NCBI RefSeq assembly: GCF_938040115.1
Contig: NZ_CALHXD010000278.1
Coordinates: forward strand, 1 to 9,173
Source: an uncultured Campylobacter sp.
Lineage (GTDB): Bacteria > Campylobacterota > Campylobacteria > Campylobacterales > Campylobacteraceae
Length of the DNA: 9,173 nucleotides
Direction of reading: 5' to 3'
Below, piece after piece: positions 1-6,506 of this stretch (positions within the stretch are counted from its first letter, which is position 1; each line of letters opens with the position of its first letter). A program made the translations under genes and the position numbers. A model generated the notes under the pieces. That model searched no databases. It was not told where the DNA came from and saw only the letters and a list, made by a program, of their open reading frames with translations.

Positions 1-40
1 GCGCAAAATTTTCACTTTTTGACATAAAATTAGGGGGTAA

Positions 41-106
41 ATGCAAAAAATTATCACAAAAAGTTGGAAAAAGGCAACGAAAAGTGTATCTTTGCAGTCA
101 CGTTAA
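41..106 (+). CDS. possible 21-residue cationic peptide
   Basis: This is a very short open frame starting with ATG and ending in TAA. An AGGGGG run lies five bases upstream at 32-37, a plausible Shine-Dalgarno sequence. The predicted peptide is rich in lysine and contains one tryptophan (MQKIITKSWKKATKSVSLQSR, shown only to 20: MQKIITKSWKKATKSVSLQS). I recognise no family. Nothing downstream continues the frame. It could be a real small peptide, a leader, or a chance frame in AT-rich DNA. Only the ribosome binding site argues for translation. Confidence 0.15.
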   Translation: MQKIITKSWKKATKSVSLQSR

Positions 107-169
107 GAATTTTACACTTAAATTGAGAAAGCGTAATATATTAATAAGGTGTAGCATATCTATACCGAT

Positions 170-460
170 TTGTTCGTGACTTTTTGCTCAAAAAGAGCGA
201 ATGCTAAGGTAAGAAACAAGTTTTTATTTATAACAACAATATTATTTTTTGTTTTTGCAATTAGAAGTATAAGTTTTGTTCTATTTTATATGCCAACTTG
301 CGCCAAATTCTTCTCTGATTTCATTGATATGTTTGTTTATGGCGGCTTTAAATTTGATGTTTTTATATATCCATTTTTATTTATTTTAGTGGTATTTCTA
401 TATGACAAAACAAATAAAAAATTTAACTTTAAAAGGATAAAAAATGAAACTAACAATTAA
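170..460 (+). CDS. small two-helix membrane protein, unknown function
   Basis: The frame encodes about 96 residues and I recognise no family. Two hydrophobic segments can be seen, roughly residues 17-42 and 60-78, so it would be a small inner-membrane protein. It ends in a strongly basic, Asn/Lys-rich tail. The start is uncertain. The frame opens after a TAG at 152-154, and the candidates are TTG at 170 or GTG at 176, neither with a convincing ribosome binding site. The first ATG, at 290, would remove the first helix. The DNA is far more AT-rich than the genes from 594 onward, as in acquired or decaying accessory DNA. Its 3' end overlaps another small frame (444-515) that has a good ribosome binding site, an operon-like arrangement. 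It may be an intact small protein or the remnant of a larger gene. Confidence 0.35.
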   Translation: MFVTFCSKRANAKVRNKFLFITTILFFVFAIRSISFVLFYMPTCAKFFSDFIDMFVYGGFKFDVFIYPFLFILVVFLYDKTNKKFNFKRIKNETNN

Positions 461-515
461 GACTGCTCCACTAGGAACATCTTTAGGTATGAATACTGTG
501 CCTCATTATTTATAG
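444..515 (+). CDS. possible truncated small ORF, 23 codons
   Basis: ATG at 444 follows AAAAGGA (431-437) at six bases, a good Shine-Dalgarno sequence, and the frame overlaps the end of the 96-codon frame by 17 bases. The product is only 23 residues, ending Pro-His-Tyr-Leu, and I recognise no family. After the TAG at 513-515 the same frame stays open for another 16 codons, to a TAA at 564-566. The TAG could therefore be an in-frame nonsense mutation in a slightly longer gene. Good initiation signal with a very short product fits a 5' gene remnant, but a genuine micro-peptide cannot be excluded. Confidence 0.2.
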   Translation: MKLTIKTAPLGTSLGMNTVPHYL

Positions 516-518
516 GTA

Positions 519-543
519 TTACGTAAATTTATGAAATACGTAA
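519..543. repeat. inverted repeat TTACGTA/TACGTAA
   Basis: TTACGTA (519-525) and TACGTAA (537-543) are perfect inverted copies separated by 11 bases. The loop itself can add three pairs (TTT/AAA around ATG). The arms are AT-rich and no T-run follows, so it is a poor intrinsic terminator on either strand. It sits in the convergent spacer between the small plus-strand frames and the 3' end of the DUF2130 gene. It could be an operator-like palindrome, a weak bidirectional 3' end, or chance. Confidence 0.3.
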
Positions 544-593
544 CCAAAGCGGATTTCAAATTTTAAAACCTAAAATTCATCATTTATAAAAAA

Positions 594-1832
594 TTACTCC
601 TCGACCGCATCAAACCCCAGCTCCAGCGTCCTTATCTCCCCTATCGCATTTCCCGCGATCCCCTTTATCGAGCCAAACATCTCGATCGCGTTGTCGCGCA
701 CCTTTTCGATCTGTTTTTCGCGGCTCTTCCAGATGCGTTTCATCGCGTTTTTCTCGCGCTCCAGCTCCTCGCTCATCGCAGAAAAGCCCTCCACGATGGC
801 CTCGATGCGCATCTTAAACTCGTTGCTAACCAGATACGAGTAGAGCATCTCCATCTTGTTTGAGCGGTTTTGCGCGGAGTTCCTAGCGAAATTTAGCTCT
901 ACGACGCCCTGCCTTAGCACGAAACAAAGCGCCTTAAACTCCTCGTAGTTGCACACCCATACGCCTTCAACCAGCCCCATGCGCTCTAGCTCCCGCGGTC
1001 GAGCCTCGCTAACTAGCACCCCGACGTCGGCGCCTGAGGCGCGCATATCGGCCTTAAATTTTTCTATCCATTCGTTTGAGAAATTTTTAGTGCGTTTGCT
1101 CTCGTAGTAGATTTTGCCGCAGTTTTGCGCCTCGCGGGTATTTACGATCTGCATCACGTCCGCGCCGTTTGCGCCCTTTTTGACCTCGTCTATGGTGTCA
1201 AATACGAACTTCTCCCGCAGCCACGCCTCGATGGCAAGCTCTTGCGTCTCGCCTTGTAGCTGCTCGCTGCCCTGCTCTATGCGCCTTTGCGCCTCGTTTA
1301 GCTGCTTTTTTAGCGCCTCTAGCTGCTCGTCTTTTTGCTTAAATTTTAGCTCGTTTTGCTCGGCCAAAGCCTTGCCTAGCCGCTCTTTTTCCTCGTTTAG
1401 GCGCTTACTTAGCTCGGCCTCGGTTTTAGCCATCAGTGCGCTTTCAAACTCGCTCTTTTCGCGTTTTAGCTTTTCTATCTCAAGCGTCTTTAAATTTAGC
1501 TCGTTTATCTGCTTTGACTTGGCTTCAAGCTCGGTTTTTAGGGCATTTACTATGTTTAAATTTTCGCCCTCGAGTTTTGCTTTTATTTCATTTTCAAGCT
1601 CTGTTTTTTTAGCGTTTAGGGCTGCGGCAAATTTGGCGTCAAATTCTTTTTCCTTCGCGTTTAAGGCGTCCAAATGCGCCTTGTATTCGGCTCTTTTAAT
1701 TTCGATCTCCTTGTCAAACTCTCGCCTAGCCGCCGCCATTTTTTGCTTCATTTCAAGCTCAAGCTCGGTTTTTAGAGCCAAATTTACATCGACCTCGGCG
1801 CCGCAGTTACCGCATTTTACGCTACTTTGCAT
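594..1832 (-). CDS. DUF2130 domain protein: zinc ribbon, coiled coil, PD-(D/E)XK-like core
   Basis: The 412-residue protein has a DUF2130-family layout. An N-terminal Cys-Gly-Asn-Cys pair (C7, C10) resembles half a zinc ribbon. Residues about 20-195 form a long Lys/Glu/Leu-rich coiled coil. A globular domain (about 196-320) follows, then a second helical, charged region to the end. In the globular part, Glu202, Asp225 (in GAD) and Glu244-x-Lys246 (in YYESK) have the spacing of a PD-(D/E)XK nuclease core. That is my inference from the motif. I know of no characterised biochemical role for the family. Cytoplasmic, since there is no signal peptide or membrane segment. The ATG follows the putP stop codon with no base between (TAAATG), with GAGG just upstream inside putP, so it is translated from the putP mRNA and probably coupled to it. 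No strong terminator is visible after its stop. Confidence 0.85.
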   Translation of the reverse strand: MQSSVKCGNCGAEVDVNLALKTELELEMKQKMAAARREFDKEIEIKRAEYKAHLDALNAKEKEFDAKFAAALNAKKTELENEIKAKLEGENLNIVNALKTELEAKSKQINELNLKTLEIEKLKREKSEFESALMAKTEAELSKRLNEEKERLGKALAEQNELKFKQKDEQLEALKKQLNEAQRRIEQGSEQLQGETQELAIEAWLREKFVFDTIDEVKKGANGADVMQIVNTREAQNCGKIYYESKRTKNFSNEWIEKFKADMRASGADVGVLVSEARPRELERMGLVEGVWVCNYEEFKALCFVLRQGVVELNFARNSAQNRSNKMEMLYSYLVSNEFKMRIEAIVEGFSAMSEELEREKNAMKRIWKSREKQIEKVRDNAIEMFGSIKGIAGNAIGEIRTLELGFDAVEE

Positions 1833-3323
1833 TTACAGCCTCGTTTTCATTTTTTCAAATTCGTCCTGCACGGTGGCCGAGTTTGGCTCGTTGCTCATCT
1901 TGTCTATCGCGTCGCCGTAAAGGCTGGTTAGATAAATCACGACGCAAGAAACCGCAAAGCCCGGCAATATCTCGTAAACGTAAGAATTTAGCCCAAGCGC
2001 GATCCACGCTATCACCGTCGCTCCGCCCGTTATCATGCCTAGAAGCGCCGCTAGCGCACTCATCCTGCGCCAATAAAGGCTAAAAAGCAGCACCGGCCCA
2101 AAGCTCGCGCCAAAGCCCGCCCACGCGTAGCCAACGACGTTTAGCACGCTTTCGTTAAAGCTAAAAGCAAGCGCGGTAGCCACTAGCGCGACGGCCACGA
2201 CTGCGTATCTGCCAGCTGCGACCTGAGCTTTTTGCGAGATTTCTTTTTTATAAAAGGCAAACACGAAATCCTGCGTCACCGAGCTTGCGCTAACCAAAAG
2301 CTGGCTAGAGATCGTGCTCATGATGGCTGAAAGCACGGCTGAGATGATGATACCCACAAAAAACGGATGAAACAGCGTCTCGCCAAGCTGCAAAAAGACC
2401 TTTTCGGGGTCTGCTAGAGGCAAATTTAACTCACTGTAATACACAAAACCGATCAACCCACTCATCATCGCCCCAGCAAGCCCTATCGCCATCCAGCCTA
2501 TACCGATGCGGCGCGCCTGAGCTAGCTCTTTTGAGCTTCGTATAGCCATAAATCTAACGATGATGTGCGGCTGTCCGAAGTACCCAAGCCCCCACGCCAT
2601 GAGTCCCAAGATGCTTAAAAAAGTCTGATCGTAAAAGATGTTTAGGTGATTTTTGCCGTATTTTGCCACCTCGCTCCAAAAGGTAGCACCGTCTGGCAAA
2701 TTTAAATTACAAAACGCGACTACGGGTACGGCAACTAAAACCAAAAACATCAACATACCCTGAAACGCGTCCGTAATGCAAACCGCGCGAAACCCTCCGA
2801 AAAACGTGTAAAAAACGACGATAGCGAGCGTAAAAATGGCGCCGAATTTAAAATCAAGGCCAAAAAAACTCTCAAAGCTCTTGCCGCCCGCGATTATCCC
2901 GCTACTAACGTAAAGCGTGAAAAATATCAAAATCAAAAGCCCTGAGACTATGCGTAAAATTTTAGTCTCGTCTTTGAAGCGGTTTTGTAAGAAATCGGGA
3001 ATCGTGATGCTGTCGCTCGCAACCTCGGTATAGACGCGCAAACGCTTTGCTAAAAATAGATAGTTGCAATACGCTCCTATAACGAGCCCCAAAACCATCC
3101 AAATCGTAGCTAGCCCCGTGGCATAAAGCGCTCCAGGCACGCCAAGCAGCATCCAGCCGCTCATATCGCTAGCTCCGGCGCTTAGAGCAGTTACGACCGG
3201 CCCTAGGCGGCGGTTGTCGAGCAGGTATTCGCCCATATTGGCGTTTTTGTTATACGAGTATCGCCCCACGAAAAGCAAAAATCCAAAATACAGCGCGATG
3301 GCGATATAGCGTGCATAGTCCAT
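1833..3323 (-). CDS. putP: sodium/proline symporter PutP
   Basis: This 496-residue inner-membrane protein belongs to the solute:sodium symporter family, which imports L-proline with Na+. The length is normal for PutP. About 13 hydrophobic segments span residues 5 to 465. The hallmark ALSAGASDMSGW block (residues 46-57) is present, with Asp53 matching the Na+-site Asp55 of E. coli PutP. The SQLLVSASSVTQD block in the later helices matches the Na+-binding Ser/Thr region of the family. The start is supported by GAGGGA six bases upstream (bases 3330-3335 read on the minus strand). Proline is an important carbon and nitrogen source for campylobacters. The usual partner putA (proline catabolism) is not beside it here; a DUF2130 gene follows instead. 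Divergent from the ABC importer. Proline as substrate rests on similarity to PutP, not on substrate-specific evidence. Confidence 0.93.
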   Translation of the reverse strand: MDYARYIAIALYFGFLLFVGRYSYNKNANMGEYLLDNRRLGPVVTALSAGASDMSGWMLLGVPGALYATGLATIWMVLGLVIGAYCNYLFLAKRLRVYTEVASDSITIPDFLQNRFKDETKILRIVSGLLILIFFTLYVSSGIIAGGKSFESFFGLDFKFGAIFTLAIVVFYTFFGGFRAVCITDAFQGMLMFLVLVAVPVVAFCNLNLPDGATFWSEVAKYGKNHLNIFYDQTFLSILGLMAWGLGYFGQPHIIVRFMAIRSSKELAQARRIGIGWMAIGLAGAMMSGLIGFVYYSELNLPLADPEKVFLQLGETLFHPFFVGIIISAVLSAIMSTISSQLLVSASSVTQDFVFAFYKKEISQKAQVAAGRYAVVAVALVATALAFSFNESVLNVVGYAWAGFGASFGPVLLFSLYWRRMSALAALLGMITGGATVIAWIALGLNSYVYEILPGFAVSCVVIYLTSLYGDAIDKMSNEPNSATVQDEFEKMKTRL

Positions 3324-3379
3324 TAAATTTCCCTCGGTTTTTTAAATTTGAGTTACGATAATATGATAAATTTGTTTAA
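3324..3379 (-). promoter_or_regulatory. probable putP promoter and leader
   Basis: This is the putP half of the divergent spacer. Read on the minus strand it has a TATTAT box (complement of 3358-3363) about 35 bases before the start codon, then GAGGGA as ribosome binding site. Campylobacter vegetative promoters usually show a clear -10 box with little -35 conservation, and this fits. No operator palindrome is evident. The exact box is a guess; that a promoter lies here follows from the divergent layout. Confidence 0.45.
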
Positions 3380-3463
3380 AAGATAATTTTTTCGCGTAAA
3401 AAAGGTTAAATTTATATTTTTTTCCGTATTATTAACCCTCATTACACTTTTAAGGTTTAAGAA
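3380..3463 (+). promoter_or_regulatory. probable promoter of the amino acid ABC operon
   Basis: This is the AT-rich half of the spacer before the permease gene. A TATTAT box at 3427-3432 lies about 30 bases upstream of the ATG, preceded by a T-rich stretch (about 3410-3423) of the kind often found upstream of Campylobacter -10 boxes. AAGG at 3452-3455 serves as ribosome binding site eight bases before the start. The box assignment is inference. Confidence 0.45.
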
Positions 3464-4174
3464 ATGCTAAACGAAAAATTTTTCAGGGCGTTGTTTTTCG
3501 TCGTCATCGTCTCCGCGGGCGTTTACTATTTTTATCCGACGGAGTTAAACGAGGCTCAACGTCTAGCTTACCTTAAAAGCTACGGCGTGACGCTGGGACT
3601 CACTATCGGCGGCACGGCTATCGGCGTGACTTTGGGCTTTATTTTGGCGTTTTTAAAGTTTTTAAATATCAAAATTTTAAGCTTTCTCATCGACGAGTAC
3701 GTAGATATCCTGCGCGGAACGCCGATTATTTTGCAGCTTCTTATATTTTCGGTCGTGATTTTCGCGACCTGGAGCGATAACTTTTACGTCGCTTTGATCG
3801 CGCTTGGGCTAAACAGCTCCGCATACGTCGCAGAAATCGTGCGTAGCGGCATAAATAGCGTCGATAAGGGCCAAATGGAAGCCGCAAGGGCGATGGGCCT
3901 AAACTACTACGTCTCGATGCGAGAGGTGGTGTTCCCGCAGGCAACCAAAAACATCTTGCCTGCGCTTGCGAACGAATTTATCTCGCTTTTTAAAGAGACG
4001 TCAGTCGTTGGCTACATCAGCGTCATCGACATCACGATGCAAAGCAAAAGCCTACAAGCGGTGTTTTATAGCCCAGAGCCCGTCATTTTCACGGGCATAG
4101 TTTACTACGTCAGCGTGAAGTTCTTTACGTTTTTGGTTAAAATTTTAGAGAGGAGACTAAATCGCCATGATTGA
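3464..4174 (+). CDS. polar amino acid ABC transporter permease (HisM/GlnP type)
   Basis: This is the membrane subunit of a polar amino acid importer: 236 residues, a normal size for the family. A first hydrophobic segment lies near residues 7-24. A bundle of further segments follows at about 41-65, 72-103, 107-127, 170-200 and 205-228. The LRGTPIILQ motif (83-91) and the EAA loop (EAARAMGL through FPQA, about 139-160), which docks on the ATPase, are both clear. Only one permease gene is present, so it probably works as a homodimer. It overlaps the ATPase gene by eight bases, indicating translational coupling. First gene of the plus-strand operon. Substrate class (polar amino acid) is secure from the family; the exact amino acid cannot be read from the sequence. 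Confidence 0.92.
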   Translation: MLNEKFFRALFFVVIVSAGVYYFYPTELNEAQRLAYLKSYGVTLGLTIGGTAIGVTLGFILAFLKFLNIKILSFLIDEYVDILRGTPIILQLLIFSVVIFATWSDNFYVALIALGLNSSAYVAEIVRSGINSVDKGQMEAARAMGLNYYVSMREVVFPQATKNILPALANEFISLFKETSVVGYISVIDITMQSKSLQAVFYSPEPVIFTGIVYYVSVKFFTFLVKILERRLNRHD

Positions 4175-4895
4175 GATTAGAAATTTAAGTAAAAATTACG
4201 GCGATTTACGCGTCCTAGACGATATCAGCGTAGATATCAAACAAGGCGAAATCATCGCCATCATAGGTCCTAGCGGCGGCGGGAAAAGTACCTTTTTACG
4301 CTGCATAAACCGCCTAGAAGAGCCAAGCGGCGGGCACATAAAGATAAACGGCGAGGATATAACGGACAAAAAAACTGATATAAACAAAATCCGTCAAAAA
4401 GTGAGCATGGTTTTTCAGCACTTTAACCTTTTTGCAAACAAAAACGTCTTGCAAAATTTAACCCTAGCTCCGATAAAAGCGGGGATTTTGGATAAAGAAA
4501 GCGCGGAAAAAAGAGCCGACGAGCTACTAAAAAGCGTGGGTCTAAGCGATAAAAAATACGCCTTCCCGCACAAGCTCTCTGGCGGTCAAAAGCAGCGTAT
4601 AGCAATCGCTAGAAGCCTTGCGATGAATCCCGAGGTCATACTCTTTGATGAGCCAACGAGCGCGCTAGATCCCGAGATGATCGGCGAAGTGCTAGACATC
4701 ATGAAAGACGTCGCAGCAAAAGGCATCACGATGCTAGTAGTCACCCACGAGATGGGCTTTGCTAAAAACGTGGCAAATAGGATATTTTTCATGCACGGCG
4801 GTAAAATAGCCGTGGACGACACGCCTAAAAACGTATTTGAAAACCCTAGCAATCAGCGTTTGCAGGATTTTCTAGGTAAAATTTTAAACCACTAA
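4167..4895 (+). CDS. polar amino acid ABC transporter ATP-binding protein (GlnQ/HisP type)
   Basis: The 242-residue cytoplasmic ATPase of the importer is full length, with all nucleotide-binding motifs. Walker A is GPSGGGKST (34-42), the Q-loop glutamine is Gln84, the signature is LSGGQ (137-141), Walker B is VILFDE (157-162, catalytic Glu162), and the switch histidine is His194 in VTHE. The overall pattern, with SALDPEMIGEVL after Walker B and THEMGFA, is typical of the GlnQ/HisP/ArtP group. The ATG lies inside the end of the permease gene, and AGGAG at 4151-4155 is a slightly distant ribosome binding site. It ends 12 bases before the first binding-protein gene. Confidence 0.95.
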   Translation: MIEIRNLSKNYGDLRVLDDISVDIKQGEIIAIIGPSGGGKSTFLRCINRLEEPSGGHIKINGEDITDKKTDINKIRQKVSMVFQHFNLFANKNVLQNLTLAPIKAGILDKESAEKRADELLKSVGLSDKKYAFPHKLSGGQKQRIAIARSLAMNPEVILFDEPTSALDPEMIGEVLDIMKDVAAKGITMLVVTHEMGFAKNVANRIFFMHGGKIAVDDTPKNVFENPSNQRLQDFLGKILNH

Positions 4896-4903
4896 AAGGA
4901 GGT
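4896..4903 (+). promoter_or_regulatory. strong ribosome binding site of the first binding-protein gene
   Basis: AAGGAGGT is a near-perfect match to the anti-Shine-Dalgarno sequence, four bases before the ATG at 4908. It fixes the start even though that leaves a long N-terminal region before the hydrophobic core of the lipoprotein signal. It is the strongest such site in the operon, as expected for a binding protein needed in excess of the membrane complex. Confidence 0.7.
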
Positions 4904-4907
4904 CAAA

Positions 4908-5729
4908 ATGTCACAAAACATCGTTGCGGCTTTGTCCGCTGGCAAATTTAAAAAACTTTTCGTTTTCGTAGCCGCCGCTTTGATGCTTTCAGGCTGCGGT
5001 CAAAGCTCGAATGAAAACGCGAGCAAAGACGCCGCAGTAAAAAACGAGGCAGCTCCCGTAGCGGTACAACAAACGATAAGAGTGGGCTCGAGCGCGGACT
5101 ATCCGCCGTTTGAGTACATCGACGAGCACAACAAGATCGTAGGCTTTGAAATCGATATGATAGAAGCCGTCGGCAAGAAAATAGGCGTCAAATTCGACAT
5201 ACAAAACATGAGCTTTGACGGGCTGATCCCTGCTCTAAAAACGGGCAAGATAGACGCCGCGCTAAGCGGTATGAGCGCGACCGAGGAGAGAAGAAAATCG
5301 GTCGATTTTACGAAGCCTTATTATTTTTCGGATAATCTTTTCATCCGCAAAAAAGGCACCGACGTAAATGCGACCAATATGCACCTCAAAAAAATAAGCG
5401 CGCAAATAGGCACATTGCAAGAGACCGCGGCTAAATCCATCTGCGGCGACCTAGCCGTGCCTGCAGAGACCGTAGCGGCTGCGATTTTATCGCTAAAAGC
5501 GGGCAAAATCGACGTCGTGCTAACAGATAGCCCGATCGGCTACGAGTATCTAAAGCAAAACTCTGATTTGGAGGAGTTTTTAAAGCTTCCCGACGGCACC
5601 GAGGGCTTTGCCGTCGCGTTTGATAAAGGCAAGCACCTAGAGCTAATCGGCAAGATAGACGCCGCGATAGAGGAGCTCAAAAAAAGCGGCGAATTTGACA
5701 AGATGATGGAAAAATACGGCCTGAAGTAA
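4908..5729 (+). CDS. amino acid ABC transporter substrate-binding lipoprotein
   Basis: This is a type 3 periplasmic binding protein of the HisJ/ArtJ/GlnH class, 273 residues. The signal peptide has an unusually long n-region (about 16 residues) and a lipobox LSGC with lipidated Cys30. A low-complexity Ser/Asn/Ala linker to about residue 60 follows, so the mature protein is probably membrane-anchored. The ligand domain carries the family blocks YPPFEYID, GFEIDMIEAVG, MSFDGLIPALKTGKID, SATEERRKSVDFT (an Arg here binds the ligand carboxylate in relatives) and LTDSPIGYEYL (an Asp here binds the amino group in relatives). These support an alpha-amino acid ligand; which one is not visible. Third gene of the operon. 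A terminator-like hairpin follows its stop. Confidence 0.93.
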   Translation: MSQNIVAALSAGKFKKLFVFVAAALMLSGCGQSSNENASKDAAVKNEAAPVAVQQTIRVGSSADYPPFEYIDEHNKIVGFEIDMIEAVGKKIGVKFDIQNMSFDGLIPALKTGKIDAALSGMSATEERRKSVDFTKPYYFSDNLFIRKKGTDVNATNMHLKKISAQIGTLQETAAKSICGDLAVPAETVAAAILSLKAGKIDVVLTDSPIGYEYLKQNSDLEEFLKLPDGTEGFAVAFDKGKHLELIGKIDAAIEELKKSGEFDKMMEKYGLK

Positions 5730-5735
5730 ATTTGC

Positions 5736-5765
5736 AAGCCCGCACCAAAATGCGGGCTTAATTTT
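5736..5765 (+). terminator. intrinsic-terminator-like hairpin between the two binding-protein genes
   Basis: AAGCCCGCA (5736-5744) and TGCGGGCTT (5751-5759) form a perfect nine-pair stem with a CCAAAA loop. AATTTT follows, so the U-tract is short and interrupted. It begins six bases after the stop codon of the lipoprotein gene. Only about 12 bases separate its end from the ribosome binding site of the next gene, leaving no room for a promoter. It is therefore likely partial, letting some transcripts through, or it protects an RNA 3' end. Confidence 0.75.
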
Positions 5766-5789
5766 GAAACCAAATTTAAAGGAGAGAAC

Positions 5790-6506
5790 ATGAAAAAGAT
5801 TTTTGCGCTGCTTTTAGCGGCTCTAGCTACGCTTGGCGCCGCCGAGCTAAAGATCGGTACAGCCGCCAACTATCCGCCGTTTGAGTACGTGGACGAGCAA
5901 AACAAGATCACGGGCTTTGATATGGATCTAGTAGCCGAGCTCGCTAAACGCGCGGGTTTTGAGTACAAGATCGTAAATATGAGCTTTGACGGCCTAATCC
6001 CGGCTCTAAAAACCGGCAAGATCGACGCCGTAGCAAGCGCGATGAGCGCGACTGACGATAGACGAAAGTCGGTTGATTTCACGCAGGCTTACTACGCTAC
6101 GGAAAACATCTACTTGCGCGCTAAAGGCAACGACGCTATCGCGAGCAAAGACGCTCTAAACGGCAAAAGAGTAGGCGTACAACAAGGCACCGTCCAAGAG
6201 ATCGCCGCTAACGCTATCGCAGGCGCTAAAGTCGTGCCTGCCGAGGATCCGGTTCCGCTAATCATGGGACTAAAAAAAGGCAAGATAGACGCGGTCGTGC
6301 TTGATAGCTCGATCGGTTACGGCTTTTTAAAGAAAAATCCGGAGCTTGAGGAGTTTTATACAGAAAACGACGGTAGCGAGGGCTTTTCTATGGCGTTTGA
6401 TAAAGGCAAGCAAGCAGATCTAATCGCTAAAATAAACGCCGCGCTTGACGAGATGAAAAAAGACGGCAGCTACGACAAACTGCTAGAAAAATACGATCTA
6501 AAATAA
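5790..6506 (+). CDS. second amino acid ABC transporter substrate-binding protein, soluble
   Basis: This 238-residue paralogue of the preceding protein is also a type 3 polar amino acid binding protein. It has a classical Sec signal peptide with likely cleavage after Ala18 (LGAA/EL) and no lipobox cysteine, so the mature form should be free in the periplasm. The family blocks are intact: YPPFEYVDE, GFDMDL, MSFDGLIPALKTGKID, SATDDRRKSVDFT and VLDSSIGYGFL, including the Arg and Asp expected to contact the ligand. AAAGGAG (5778-5784) is its ribosome binding site. The strong similarity to its neighbour, visible at DNA level around 5209-5260 and 5977-6030, points to tandem duplication. It presumably feeds the same single permease/ATPase pair. 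The next gene overlaps its stop codon by one base. Confidence 0.93.
   Translation: MKKIFALLLAALATLGAAELKIGTAANYPPFEYVDEQNKITGFDMDLVAELAKRAGFEYKIVNMSFDGLIPALKTGKIDAVASAMSATDDRRKSVDFTQAYYATENIYLRAKGNDAIASKDALNGKRVGVQQGTVQEIAANAIAGAKVVPAEDPVPLIMGLKKGKIDAVVLDSSIGYGFLKKNPELEEFYTENDGSEGFSMAFDKGKQADLIAKINAALDEMKKDGSYDKLLEKYDLK

Noticed and set aside
19..24. TTGACA as a -35 promoter box
   Set aside because: No TATAAT-like box lies at a suitable distance (the nearest AT-rich candidate is about 26 bases away), and Campylobacter promoters rarely use a -35 box.
1114..1920. Long plus-strand open frame of 268 codons, rich in Ser and Phe
   Set aside because: It is fully antisense to the DUF2130 coiled coil. 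The Ser/Phe/Leu bias is what the complement of Lys/Glu/Ala codons gives, and the minus-strand protein has clear motifs.
5540..5869. Minus-strand open frame spanning the end of one binding-protein gene and the start of the next
   Set aside because: It is opposite two clearly coding genes and a hairpin, has low-complexity Ser/Phe composition and no recognisable domain.
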